Shown here: piece after piece, positions 22,853-30,887 of the stretch | How positions within the stretch are numbered: position 1 is the first letter of the stretch | Layout: the number at the start of each line of letters is the position of its first letter | Source of the DNA: Streptomyces kronopolitis | Lineage (GTDB): Bacteria > Actinomycetota > Actinomycetes > Streptomycetales > Streptomycetaceae | NCBI RefSeq assembly: GCF_014646275.1 | Contig: NZ_BMND01000030.1 | Coordinates: forward strand, 24,968-88,967 | Direction: 5' to 3' | DNA: 64,000 nucleotides | Notes under the pieces: generated by a model | Databases searched by the model: none | What the model was told of the DNA's origin: nothing | What the model saw: the letters and a program-made list of their open reading frames with translations, nothing else | Translations under genes and position numbers: made by a program

Positions 22853-23710
22853 TCAGCCGACGGGAATGTGCGCCGGTGCCGGGAGGCGGCGGGCCGGGTC
22901 CGGGGAGGGCCGGTGGCGGGACGGGTCGGTCACCCGGTGGGCCGGGGCGGTCAGCCGCTCCGCGCCCGCCGGCACCGGCACCGCCGCGAAGATCGCGTTC
23001 TGCTGCTCCTGGAGCTCCCGCACCCGCTCGGGCGGGGTGCCCGGCAGCCGCTCCTCCTCGTACAGCTTGTGCGTCTGGAGCTGGGCCGCCTTGCTCTCGG
23101 GCGTGTGGAACTGGACCTCGAAGAGCTGGCCGGAGCGGGGCGCGCGCCAAGCGGAGTTGATCGCCTTGTAGCCGGCGGTCCGGTGCCAGGTGTTGGCCCA
23201 GCGGGTGGAGTCGTTGCCCCAGGCGGAGAGCAGGGCCGCCGCGGTGTCCACGCCCTGGCTGTAGTGGCCGGCCGGCCACTGGAGGGTGTAGCGGACCGCG
23301 TCGTTGATCAGGGCGAGCGAGGTGTCCACCGACTGCCCCGGCGTCTCGTGCATCCAGGTGGCGACCTTGCGCTTGAGCGAGTCCGGCGACTTCAGGCGCT
23401 GGTCGAAGCCGACGAGTTCGGCGTGGCTGATTCGGGCGACGGCGCGGACCTGGGGGCTGATGGAGCGCTCGGCCCGCCGGGCGCGGGCCACGAAGGCGTC
23501 CACCTTCCGGTTGTCGGCGGCCTTCAGCCGCAGCCCGTCCTGCTGCCAGCCGCCGTGCGGTCCGGCGACCGGGGTGCGTACGGCGTGCGGGGCGGTGGCC
23601 GGGGCGGCCGCGGTCGCGGCGGGGACGGCGCCCAGGCCGAGGGCGGTGGCCAGGGCGGCCGCCGTCGCGGCCCGGGAGACGGTCCGGCGGGCGGTGCGGG
23701 GGATGTTCAT
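22853..23710 (-). CDS. Secreted RelA/SpoT-fold nucleotide pyrophosphokinase-like protein
   Basis: A 285-residue exported protein. Residues 1-38 are a signal peptide (two Arg, then a long Ala/Leu core ending ATA-AAP). Residues 75-225 resemble a (p)ppGpp-synthetase fold: SLKRKVATWM, LINDAVRYTL (D137), the Tyr181 region AGYKAINSAWRAP, and the strand LFEVQFHTPESKAAQLQTHK, like the synthetase EVQFHT/EIQIRT strand with Glu198 and Gln200. A Glu-rich helix (LYEEER) follows. Streptomyces are known to secrete nucleotide 3'-pyrophosphokinases that make pppApp-like products, and this is the best explanation. It has no hydrolase, TGS or ACT domain. The C-terminus is a Pro/Arg-rich tail. Confidence 0.7.
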   Translation of the reverse strand: MNIPRTARRTVSRAATAAALATALGLGAVPAATAAAPATAPHAVRTPVAGPHGGWQQDGLRLKAADNRKVDAFVARARRAERSISPQVRAVARISHAELVGFDQRLKSPDSLKRKVATWMHETPGQSVDTSLALINDAVRYTLQWPAGHYSQGVDTAAALLSAWGNDSTRWANTWHRTAGYKAINSAWRAPRSGQLFEVQFHTPESKAAQLQTHKLYEEERLPGTPPERVRELQEQQNAIFAAVPVPAGAERLTAPAHRVTDPSRHRPSPDPARRLPAPAHIPVG

Positions 23711-24032
23711 CGGAGCGCGCGTGTCCTCTCGCTGGGGATCCCGCACGACGTCCCGAAGGGACATCTGCGGCATATGGCGAGAGGTGCAACGTTCCGGGCG
23801 CCCATCGGTCGCTCTTCGCACGGCCGTTGGGGGGTACCTGGCCGGTTCACGGCGCTGTGCGGCGCGAATCGTCTGTCGGACGGCCAGGGGAGGCCGGGGG
23901 ACGCCGGGGAGGCCGGGAAGAGCCGTGAGGGCGCGCGGAGCGCCCCCGGGGCCCGCGGACGGCATGCCGAAGGACCGTCCCTCCCGAGCGGCAGGAGAGA
24001 CGGCCCTTGTGGGCACCAGGGGCGCGGCGGTC
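23711..24032. other. Gap between two minus-strand secreted-protein genes, with hairpin
   Basis: About 320 bp. Next to the pyrophosphokinase-like gene is its probable promoter region. Nearer the NlpC gene are GGGGAGGCCGGG-type repeats (about 23887-23917) and a hairpin GGGCGC-gcgga-GCGCCC (23929-23945) that could end the NlpC transcript. No small gene is convincing here. Confidence 0.45.
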
Positions 24033-24827
24033 CTACAGGACGCGCACCGCGCCGGTCGGCTGGTCGTAGCTGAGCGGGCGCTCGACGATGCCGGTGCTCG
24101 GGTTCTGGGCGCCGATGAACTTGCCGCCACCGACGTAGACGCCGACGTGGTAGGCGCTGCCCGCGCTGCCCCAGTACAGGATGTCGCCGACCTGGAGGTT
24201 GTCCAGGCCGACCTGGGTGCCGGCGGTGGACTGGTCCTGCGAGACCCGCGGCAGGTCGACGCCGATCTGGCTGAACGCGGCCTGGGTCAGGCCGGAGCAG
24301 TCGTACGAGGACGGGCCGCTGGAGCCCAGCACGTACGCCTTGCCGAGCTGCGCCTTGAGGAAGGCGACGAGCGTGGCGGACGAGCCGGTGGCGTTGGACG
24401 GGGCGGACAGGGTGGTCCGCTCCGAGGAGCGCGACGCACGGGCCTCGCTGGCCTCCTTGGCCTTGCGGGCCTCCTCGGCCTTCTTCTTGGCCGCGGCCTT
24501 GGCCTTCTTCACGGCCTCGGCCTTTGCCTTCTCCGCGGACTTGGCGGCCTTGGAGAAGGCGCTGTCCTGGAGTGCCTGACGCTCGTAGTTGAACGCGACC
24601 TGCTCAGCGGTGTCGGCGCTCTTCGCGGCGCTGCTGGCAAGCGCCGTCGTGATCGTCGGCATCTCCTGGGTTTCGGAGACGGGCTTCTCCGCGGCGTTGG
24701 CCGGCACCGTGGCGCCGGTCACCGCGAGGGTGAGGAAGCCACCGGTCACTCCGGCACGCAGCGCCCGCGAGGACGCGGAAGGGCGACGGGGCTTCCGGTG
24801 GCTGGGTATGAGTGCGTTCGGGGACAT
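24033..24827 (-). CDS. Secreted NlpC/P60 peptidoglycan hydrolase
   Basis: A 264-residue exported endopeptidase that cuts peptide bonds in peptidoglycan. Residues 1-46 are a signal sequence (RALRAGVTGGFLTLAVTGAT, cleavage near ANA-AEK). Residues 70-135 are a Lys/Ala/Glu coiled-coil. Residues 150-264 are the NlpC/P60 domain with Cys177 (SSYDCSGLTQAAF) and His227 (SAYHVGVYVGGGKFIGA). The start is taken as the ATG at 24825-24827; the frame extends 81 nt upstream but without a better ribosome site, and none is strong. The long upstream gap was checked for a c-di-AMP riboswitch, common before such genes, and none was recognised. Confidence 0.88.
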   Translation of the reverse strand: MSPNALIPSHRKPRRPSASSRALRAGVTGGFLTLAVTGATVPANAAEKPVSETQEMPTITTALASSAAKSADTAEQVAFNYERQALQDSAFSKAAKSAEKAKAEAVKKAKAAAKKKAEEARKAKEASEARASRSSERTTLSAPSNATGSSATLVAFLKAQLGKAYVLGSSGPSSYDCSGLTQAAFSQIGVDLPRVSQDQSTAGTQVGLDNLQVGDILYWGSAGSAYHVGVYVGGGKFIGAQNPSTGIVERPLSYDQPTGAVRVL

Positions 24828-25434
24828 GGCAATAACGGCTATCAGGCGCCGCTGGTTGCTGCCAACAAAGGTGCAGTGCGCCACACTTGTCGTGTACGCG
24901 ACGAACAAAAAGGGCGTTTTACCTGCCCGTCGAGCCCGCGACGGGATGTCCGAATTTCGCGATCATGTTCCTACGCATGGCATTTGCTGCTCGATGCGGG
25001 TCGGATGAGCGCCTACCACTTCCCCATCCGCCACGCCAAGGCTTCCCGGGCGTCAAGGACTTAGTACGTGAAATAGCGTGGGATAGGTCACTCCTGAGTG
25101 TCCGTTATGTTCCCGTGACCCGACGCCGGCCGTCGCTCGTGAACCGAAGCACGAAGAGACGATCACGGCCGGGTCACGAGCGGGTCACGTCTACGGGCCG
25201 GACTCCACTAGCAGTTGGCCGCGTCCGGCGCCAATTTGCCCTTAGCGTGCCTCACTTGATATTGGCAACCCCGCACTGACCAGCGGTAACCCAGGCGAAT
25301 GTCACCTCTCGTGATCACTCGCGCGCTTCACGTATGAAGATCACCGCTCATCCGACTTCATGATCCTTCGCCGGGTGGTGGAGATCACAAAGGCGTTGGT
25401 CATCCCCGTGTCGCAGATCACAGACCGACGGGCA
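24828..25434. other. Long divergent gap between NlpC/P60 gene and the nuo operon
   Basis: About 600 bp, less GC-rich than its surroundings. It holds CGTGACCCG (25114-25122) facing two copies of CGGGTCACG (25170-25178, 25181-25189), which could pair. GATCAC words recur (about 25163, 25313, 25340, 25383 and 25417), one of them the 8-bp palindrome GTGATCAC. No gene is supported. Both the NlpC promoter and distal control sites for nuo should lie here. Confidence 0.5.
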
Positions 25435-25440
25435 TAAGAT
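25435..25440 (+). promoter_or_regulatory. Probable -10 element of the nuo operon
   Basis: TAAGAT, a good match to the TAnnnT core, lies about 112 nt before nuoA. No clear -35 hexamer is 17-18 nt upstream, suggesting an activator-dependent or regulated promoter. Confidence 0.45.
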
Positions 25441-25455
25441 GCAGGCGGCTCGGGC

Positions 25456-25473
25456 TTGTGAACTGCCTCACAT
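25456..25473. promoter_or_regulatory. Rex- or Crp-like operator at the nuo promoter
   Basis: TTGTGAACTGCCTCACAT contains a perfect TGTGA-N6-TCACA dyad. It fits the Crp consensus exactly and matches the Rex operator TGTGAACGCGTTCACA at 12 of 16 positions. It begins 15 nt after the -10 element, over the expected early transcribed region, a typical repressor position. Rex senses NADH/NAD and controls respiratory genes in Streptomyces, so it is the more attractive candidate. Confidence 0.6.
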
Positions 25474-25551
25474 GTGCACGATCTCCACGGGGCGATCAAG
25501 GGCCCGAGCGGACCGCCATCCAGTCATCGTCGACTGAAGGGAGCGAGGACG

Positions 25552-25911
25552 GTGAACGCTTACGCGCCCATCCTCGTACTGGGAGCCCTCGGGGCAGGCT
25601 TTGCGATCTTCTCCGTCGTGATGGCCACCCTCGTCGGGCCCAGGCGTTACAACCGGGCCAAGCTCGAGGCGTACGAATGCGGAATCGAGCCGACGCCACA
25701 TCCGTCCGGTGGTGGCCGCTTCCCGATCAAGTACTACCTGACGGCGATGCTCTTCATCGTCTTCGACATCGAGATCGTCTTCCTCTACCCCTGGGCCGTC
25801 AGCTTCGACGCCCTGGGGCTTTTCGGGCTCGTCGAGATGCTCCTCTTCGCGCTCACCGTCTTCGTCGCCTACGCCTACGTCTGGCGTCGTGGCGGCCTGG
25901 AATGGGACTAG
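25552..25911 (+). CDS. nuoA: NADH-quinone oxidoreductase subunit A
   Basis: A 119-residue membrane subunit of complex I with three transmembrane helices. The conserved loop KLEAYECGIEPTPHPSGGGR carries the Cys/Glu region near the quinone channel, and KYYLTAMLFIVFDIEIVFLY is the second helix. The start is the GTG at 25552, with GGGAGCGAGGA upstream; an in-frame start 78 nt earlier lies within the leader and is not preferred. First gene of the 14-gene operon; nuoB follows after 9 nt. Confidence 0.95.
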   Translation: MNAYAPILVLGALGAGFAIFSVVMATLVGPRRYNRAKLEAYECGIEPTPHPSGGGRFPIKYYLTAMLFIVFDIEIVFLYPWAVSFDALGLFGLVEMLLFALTVFVAYAYVWRRGGLEWD

Positions 25912-25920
25912 GGGGCACAC

Positions 25921-26471
<551 letters not shown>

Positions 26472-26475
<4 letters not shown>

Positions 26476-27242
26476 GTGAGCAGAAGAACCCCGGGGGTTC
26501 CGGCGAGAACGGCCGGGACGGTCAAGAAGAGGCCGTGCCCGCGCAGCGCGAGGACACCGGCGAGGTGATCGGCACCCGCCGCGGGATGTTCGGCGCCGAC
26601 AACGGCGGCGACACCTCCGGCTACGGCGGCCTCGTACGGACTGTGCGGCTGCCCGGCGAGAGCAGCCGGCCCTACGGCGGACCGGCCGGCACGGAAGGCC
26701 ACGGCGAGTTCGACGAGATCGCCGACGAACTGGAGGGCGCCCTCGACGAACAGGGCCTGGTCCCCGGGAACGTCATCGAGAAGACCGTCGTCGACCGCGC
26801 GGAGCTGACCTTCCACATCGAGCGCGGCGCGCTGCCGGCGGTCGCCCGGATCCTGCGCGACGACCCGGCGCTGCGCTTCGAGCTGTGCACGGGCGTGAGC
26901 GGGGTGCACTTCCCGGGGGACAAGGGCCGCGAGCTGCACGCCGTCTACCACCTGCGCTCGATCACCCACAACCGGCTGATCCGGCTGGAGGTCGGCGTGC
27001 CGGACGCCGACCCGCACGTGCCCTCGCTCGTCGACGTCTATCCGACCAACGACTGGCACGAGCGCGAGACCTACGACTTCTTCGGCATCGTCTTCGACGG
27101 CCACCCCGCGCTCACCCGGATCATGATGCCGGACGACTGGCAGGGCTTTCCGCAGCGCAAGGACTACCCGCTCGGCGGCATCCCCGTCGAGTACAAGGGC
27201 GCCCGGATCCCGGCTCCCGACCAGCGGAGGTCGTACAGCTGA
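26472..27242 (+). CDS. nuoC: NADH-quinone oxidoreductase subunit C
   Basis: A 256-residue hydrophilic subunit of the quinone-reducing module. The family core begins near residue 85 and includes HAVYHLRSITHNRLIRLEVG and the signature NDWHERETYDFFGIVFDGHP, ending with QRKDYPLGGIPVEYKG. The first 80 residues are an acidic, Gly-rich extension absent from enterobacterial NuoC. The start is the GTG at 26472, overlapping the nuoB stop. A diverged paralogue (nuoC2) starts at 63191. Confidence 0.95.
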
Positions 27243-28618
27243 TGACTACTGCACCCCACTCGCACTCCTCGGACGGCCCCCGCACGGCGAGCGACTTCGA
27301 CACCGAGCCGTCGCCCGCCCGGGAGACCACCGAGGGGACCGTCTACAACGTCTCCGGCGGGGACTGGGACGAGATCGCGGCCGCCGCCGTGAAGTCCGAC
27401 GACGAGCGGATCATCGTCAACATGGGGCCGCAGCACCCCTCCACCCACGGCGTGCTCCGGCTGATCCTGGAGATCGACGGCGAGACCGTCACCGAGGCCC
27501 GCTGCGGCATCGGCTATCTGCACACCGGCATCGAGAAGAACCTCGAATTCCGGACCTGGACGCAGGGCACCACCTTCGTCACGAGGATGGATTACCTCAC
27601 CCCCTTCTTCAACGAGACGGCCTACTGCCTGGCCGTGGAGAAGCTGCTCGGCATCACCGCCGACATCCCCGACCGGGCCTCGGTCATCCGCGTGATGCTG
27701 ATGGAGCTCAACCGGATGTCCTCCCATCTCGTGGCCATCGCCACCGGCGGGATGGAGCTGGGCGCCACCACGATCATGATCTACGGCTTCCGCGACCGCG
27801 AGCTCATCCTCGACATCTACGAGCTGATCACCGGCCTGCGGATGAACCACGCGTACATCCGGCCCGGCGGCCTCGCCCAGGACCTGCCGCCCGGGGCGGT
27901 CGACCAGGTGCGCGAGTTCGTCAAGAAGATGCGGAAGAACATCGGCGAGTACGACAAGCTCGCCACCGGCAACCCCGTCTTCAAGGGCCGGATGGAAGGC
28001 ATCGGCTATCTCGACCTGGCCGGCTGCATGGCCACCGGCGCCACCGGTCCCATCGTCCGCTCGGCCGGACTGCCGCACGACCTGCGCAAGACGCAGCCGT
28101 ACTGCGGCTACGAGGACTACGACTTCGAGGTGCCGACCGCCGACACCTGCGACTCCTACGGCCGGTTCCTCATCCGGCTGGAGGAGATGCGCCAGTCGCT
28201 GCGGATCGTCGAGCAGTGCCTGGACCGGCTGGCGCCCGGCCCGGTGATGGTCGCGGACAAGAAGATCGCCTGGCCCGCCCAGCTGGCCCTCGGCCCGGAC
28301 GGCCTCGGCAACTCCCTCGACCACATCAAGAAGATCATGGGCACCTCGATGGAGGCCCTGATCCACCACTTCAAGCTGGTGACCGAGGGCTTCCGGGTCC
28401 CGCCGGGGCAGACGTACGCGGCCGTCGAGTCGCCCAAGGGCGAGCTGGGCGTGCACGCGGTCAGCGACGGCGGCACCCGCCCCTACCGGGTGCACTTCCG
28501 CGACCCGTCCTTCACCAATCTCCAGGCCATGGCGGCGATGTGCGAGGGCGGCCAGGTCGCCGACGTCATCGTCGCCGTCGCGTCCATCGACCCCGTGATG
28601 GGAGGCGTCGACCGGTGA
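27242..28618 (+). CDS. nuoD: NADH-quinone oxidoreductase subunit D
   Basis: A 458-residue 49-kDa-type subunit that lines the quinone site together with NuoB. Seen: NMGPQHPSTHGVLRLILEID with the quinone-site His, IGYLHTGIEKNLEFRTWTQG, and the C-terminal VDVIVAVASIDPVMGGVDR-like ending (read as VIVAVASIDPVMGGVDR). The first 55 residues are an actinobacterial extension. The ATG at 27242 shares its A with the last base of the nuoC stop. Confidence 0.96.
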   Translation: MTTAPHSHSSDGPRTASDFDTEPSPARETTEGTVYNVSGGDWDEIAAAAVKSDDERIIVNMGPQHPSTHGVLRLILEIDGETVTEARCGIGYLHTGIEKNLEFRTWTQGTTFVTRMDYLTPFFNETAYCLAVEKLLGITADIPDRASVIRVMLMELNRMSSHLVAIATGGMELGATTIMIYGFRDRELILDIYELITGLRMNHAYIRPGGLAQDLPPGAVDQVREFVKKMRKNIGEYDKLATGNPVFKGRMEGIGYLDLAGCMATGATGPIVRSAGLPHDLRKTQPYCGYEDYDFEVPTADTCDSYGRFLIRLEEMRQSLRIVEQCLDRLAPGPVMVADKKIAWPAQLALGPDGLGNSLDHIKKIMGTSMEALIHHFKLVTEGFRVPPGQTYAAVESPKGELGVHAVSDGGTRPYRVHFRDPSFTNLQAMAAMCEGGQVADVIVAVASIDPVMGGVDR

Positions 28619-29505
28619 ACCCCACCGAGGCGAACCACGACGTGCAGCTGGGAATGCCCGCGCTTCCCGCTCCCGACTACCCGGCGGACGTCCGGGCCCG
28701 GCTGGAGGCGGACGCCAAGGAGGTGATCGCCCGCTACCCCGGCGCGCGCTCGGCGCTGCTGCCGCTGCTGCACCTCGTCCAGGCCGAGGAGGGGCACGTC
28801 ACCCGCACCGGCATCCGCTTCTGCGCCGAGCTGCTGGACCTGACCACCGCCGAGGTCACCGCGGTCTCGACCTTCTACTCCATGTACCGCCGCAAGGCGA
28901 GCGGTGAGTATCAGGTCGGGGTCTGCACCAACACCCTGTGCGCGGTGATGGGCGGCGACGCCATCTTCGAGGACCTCAAGGAGCATCTCGGCGTCGGCAA
29001 CGGCGAGACCACCGAGGACGGCGCGGTCACCCTCGAACACATCGAGTGCAACGCGGCCTGCGACTTCGCGCCGGTCGTGATGGTCAACTGGGAGTTCTTC
29101 GACAACCAGACGCCGCAGTCCGCCCGGCGGCTCGTCGACGACCTGCGGGCCGGCCGGAGCGTCGAGCCCACCCGCGGCGCCCCGCTGTGCACCTTCCGGC
29201 AGACCTCCCGGATGCTCGCGGGCTTCCCCGACGAGCGGCCCGGAGCCGTCCGGGCCACCGGCGGCGCCGGGCCCGCCTCCCTGATCGGGCTGCGCCTGGC
29301 CAAGGGCGAGGTCGCCCCGGGCCGCGGCGGCGACACCGTCATCGCGCCCCGCACCGCGCGGACCGGCGCCGACGAGGCGCCCGCCACCGGCCACGACGAC
29401 GGCCAGGCGCCCCCTGGCCACCCCAGTTCGCACGACGCACCGCACGAGACCTCGGCCTCCGACGAGCACCATCCGGCGGGGCCCGCAGCAGAGGAGGGGG
29501 AGTGA
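28615..29505 (+). CDS. nuoE: NADH-quinone oxidoreductase subunit E (2Fe-2S, N1a)
   Basis: A 296-residue subunit of the NADH-oxidising module. It has a thioredoxin-like 2Fe-2S domain with ligands C104, C109 (VGVCTNTLCAV) and C145, C149 (IECNAACDF), preceded by the helical bundle. The family domain ends near residue 185. About 110 further residues are Gly/Ala/His/Glu-rich and acidic (DEHHPAGPAAEEGE), an actinobacterial extension of unknown role. The start GTG overlaps the nuoD stop by 4 nt. Confidence 0.95.
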   Translation: MNPTEANHDVQLGMPALPAPDYPADVRARLEADAKEVIARYPGARSALLPLLHLVQAEEGHVTRTGIRFCAELLDLTTAEVTAVSTFYSMYRRKASGEYQVGVCTNTLCAVMGGDAIFEDLKEHLGVGNGETTEDGAVTLEHIECNAACDFAPVVMVNWEFFDNQTPQSARRLVDDLRAGRSVEPTRGAPLCTFRQTSRMLAGFPDERPGAVRATGGAGPASLIGLRLAKGEVAPGRGGDTVIAPRTARTGADEAPATGHDDGQAPPGHPSSHDAPHETSASDEHHPAGPAAEEGE

Positions 29506-30887
29506 TGACAGTGGCAGCCGAGCACGAGGGCGCCTCCCGGCCCGGGGCCGGCGGCGAGGCAAGCCCCGAAAAGCTCCTGGCACCGGTCCTGTCCGCCTTC
29601 TGGGACCAGCCCGAATCCTGGACGCTGGAGACCTACCGCCGGCACCAGGGCTACGACGGCCTGCGCAGGGCCCTCGCGATGGCCCCGGACGACGTGATCG
29701 CCTACGTCAAGGACTCCGGGCTGCGCGGCCGCGGCGGCGCCGGCTTCCCTACCGGGATGAAGTGGCAGTTCATCCCGCAGGGCGACGGCAAACCGCACTA
29801 CCTCGTGGTCAACGCCGACGAGTCGGAGCCCGGGACCTGCAAGGACATCCCGCTCCTCTTCGCCAACCCGCACTCCCTCATCGAGGGCATCGTGATCGCC
29901 TGCCATGCGATCCGGTCGAACCACGCCTTCATCTATCTGCGCGGCGAGGTCGTCCCCGTGCTGAGGCGGCTGCACGAGGCCGTGCGCGAGGCCTACGCGG
30001 CGGGCTTCCTCGGGAAGAACATCCTCGGCTCGGGGCTCGACCTGGACGTGATCGTGCACGCGGGCGCCGGCGCGTACATCTGCGGTGAGGAGACCGCGCT
30101 GCTGGACTCCCTGGAGGGCCGTCGCGGACAGCCCCGGCTGCGTCCTCCCTTCCCGGCGGTGGCGGGCCTCTACGCCTGCCCCACTGTCGTGAACAACGTC
30201 GAGTCCATCGCCTCGGTTCCCGCCATCATGCTGCGGGGCAAGGACTGGTTCCGTTCGATGGGCACCGAGAAGTCCCCGGGCTTCACGCTCTACTCGCTCA
30301 GCGGCCACGTCGCCCGCCCCGGCCAGTACGAGGCCCCGCTGGGCATCACGCTGCGCCAGCTGCTGGACATGAGCGGCGGGATGCGCCGCGGCCACCGGCT
30401 GAAGTTCTGGACGCCGGGCGGCTCCTCGACCCCGATGTTCACCGACGAGCACCTCGACGTCCCGCTCGACTACGAGGGCGTCGGCGCGGCCGGCTCGATG
30501 CTCGGCACCAAGGCGCTCCAGTGCTTCGACGAGACCACCTGCGTGGTCCGCGCGGTCACCCGCTGGACCGAGTTCTACGCGCACGAGTCCTGCGGCAAGT
30601 GCACGCCCTGCCGCGAAGGCACGTACTGGCTGGTGCAGTTGCTCAGGGACATCGAGGCGGGCAAGGGCGCGATGGGCGACCTCGACAAGATCGACGACAT
30701 CGCCGACAACATCAACGGCAAGTCCTTCTGCGCGCTCGGCGACGGCGCCGCCTCGCCGATCTACTCCTCGCTGAAGTACTTCCGCGAGGAGTACGAGCAG
30801 CACATCACCGGCCGGGGCTGCCCCTTCGACCCCGCCAAGTCGACCCTCTGGGGCGACAACGACGCTCACCTGGGGGTGAACGCATGA
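29505..30887 (+). CDS. nuoF: NADH-quinone oxidoreductase subunit F (FMN, NADH site)
   Basis: A 460-residue NADH-binding subunit. Seen: the FMN/NADH Gly-rich motif LRGRGGAGFPTGMKWQFI (about residues 73-90), NADESEPGTCKD, the GAGAYICGEETALLDSLEG motif, and N3 cluster ligands C363, C366, C369 (ESCGKCTPCREG) and C409 (SFCALG). It is complete, so complex I in this operon can use NADH directly. The ATG at 29505 overlaps the nuoE stop by one base. Confidence 0.97.
   Translation: MTVAAEHEGASRPGAGGEASPEKLLAPVLSAFWDQPESWTLETYRRHQGYDGLRRALAMAPDDVIAYVKDSGLRGRGGAGFPTGMKWQFIPQGDGKPHYLVVNADESEPGTCKDIPLLFANPHSLIEGIVIACHAIRSNHAFIYLRGEVVPVLRRLHEAVREAYAAGFLGKNILGSGLDLDVIVHAGAGAYICGEETALLDSLEGRRGQPRLRPPFPAVAGLYACPTVVNNVESIASVPAIMLRGKDWFRSMGTEKSPGFTLYSLSGHVARPGQYEAPLGITLRQLLDMSGGMRRGHRLKFWTPGGSSTPMFTDEHLDVPLDYEGVGAAGSMLGTKALQCFDETTCVVRAVTRWTEFYAHESCGKCTPCREGTYWLVQLLRDIEAGKGAMGDLDKIDDIADNINGKSFCALGDGAASPIYSSLKYFREEYEQHITGRGCPFDPAKSTLWGDNDAHLGVNA

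Noticed and set aside
24828..25434. Possible c-di-AMP (ydaO) riboswitch ahead of the NlpC/P60 gene
   Set aside because: Minus-strand reading shows none of the conserved GGGGAAC/GGGUGAA blocks; the idea came only from the gene family.
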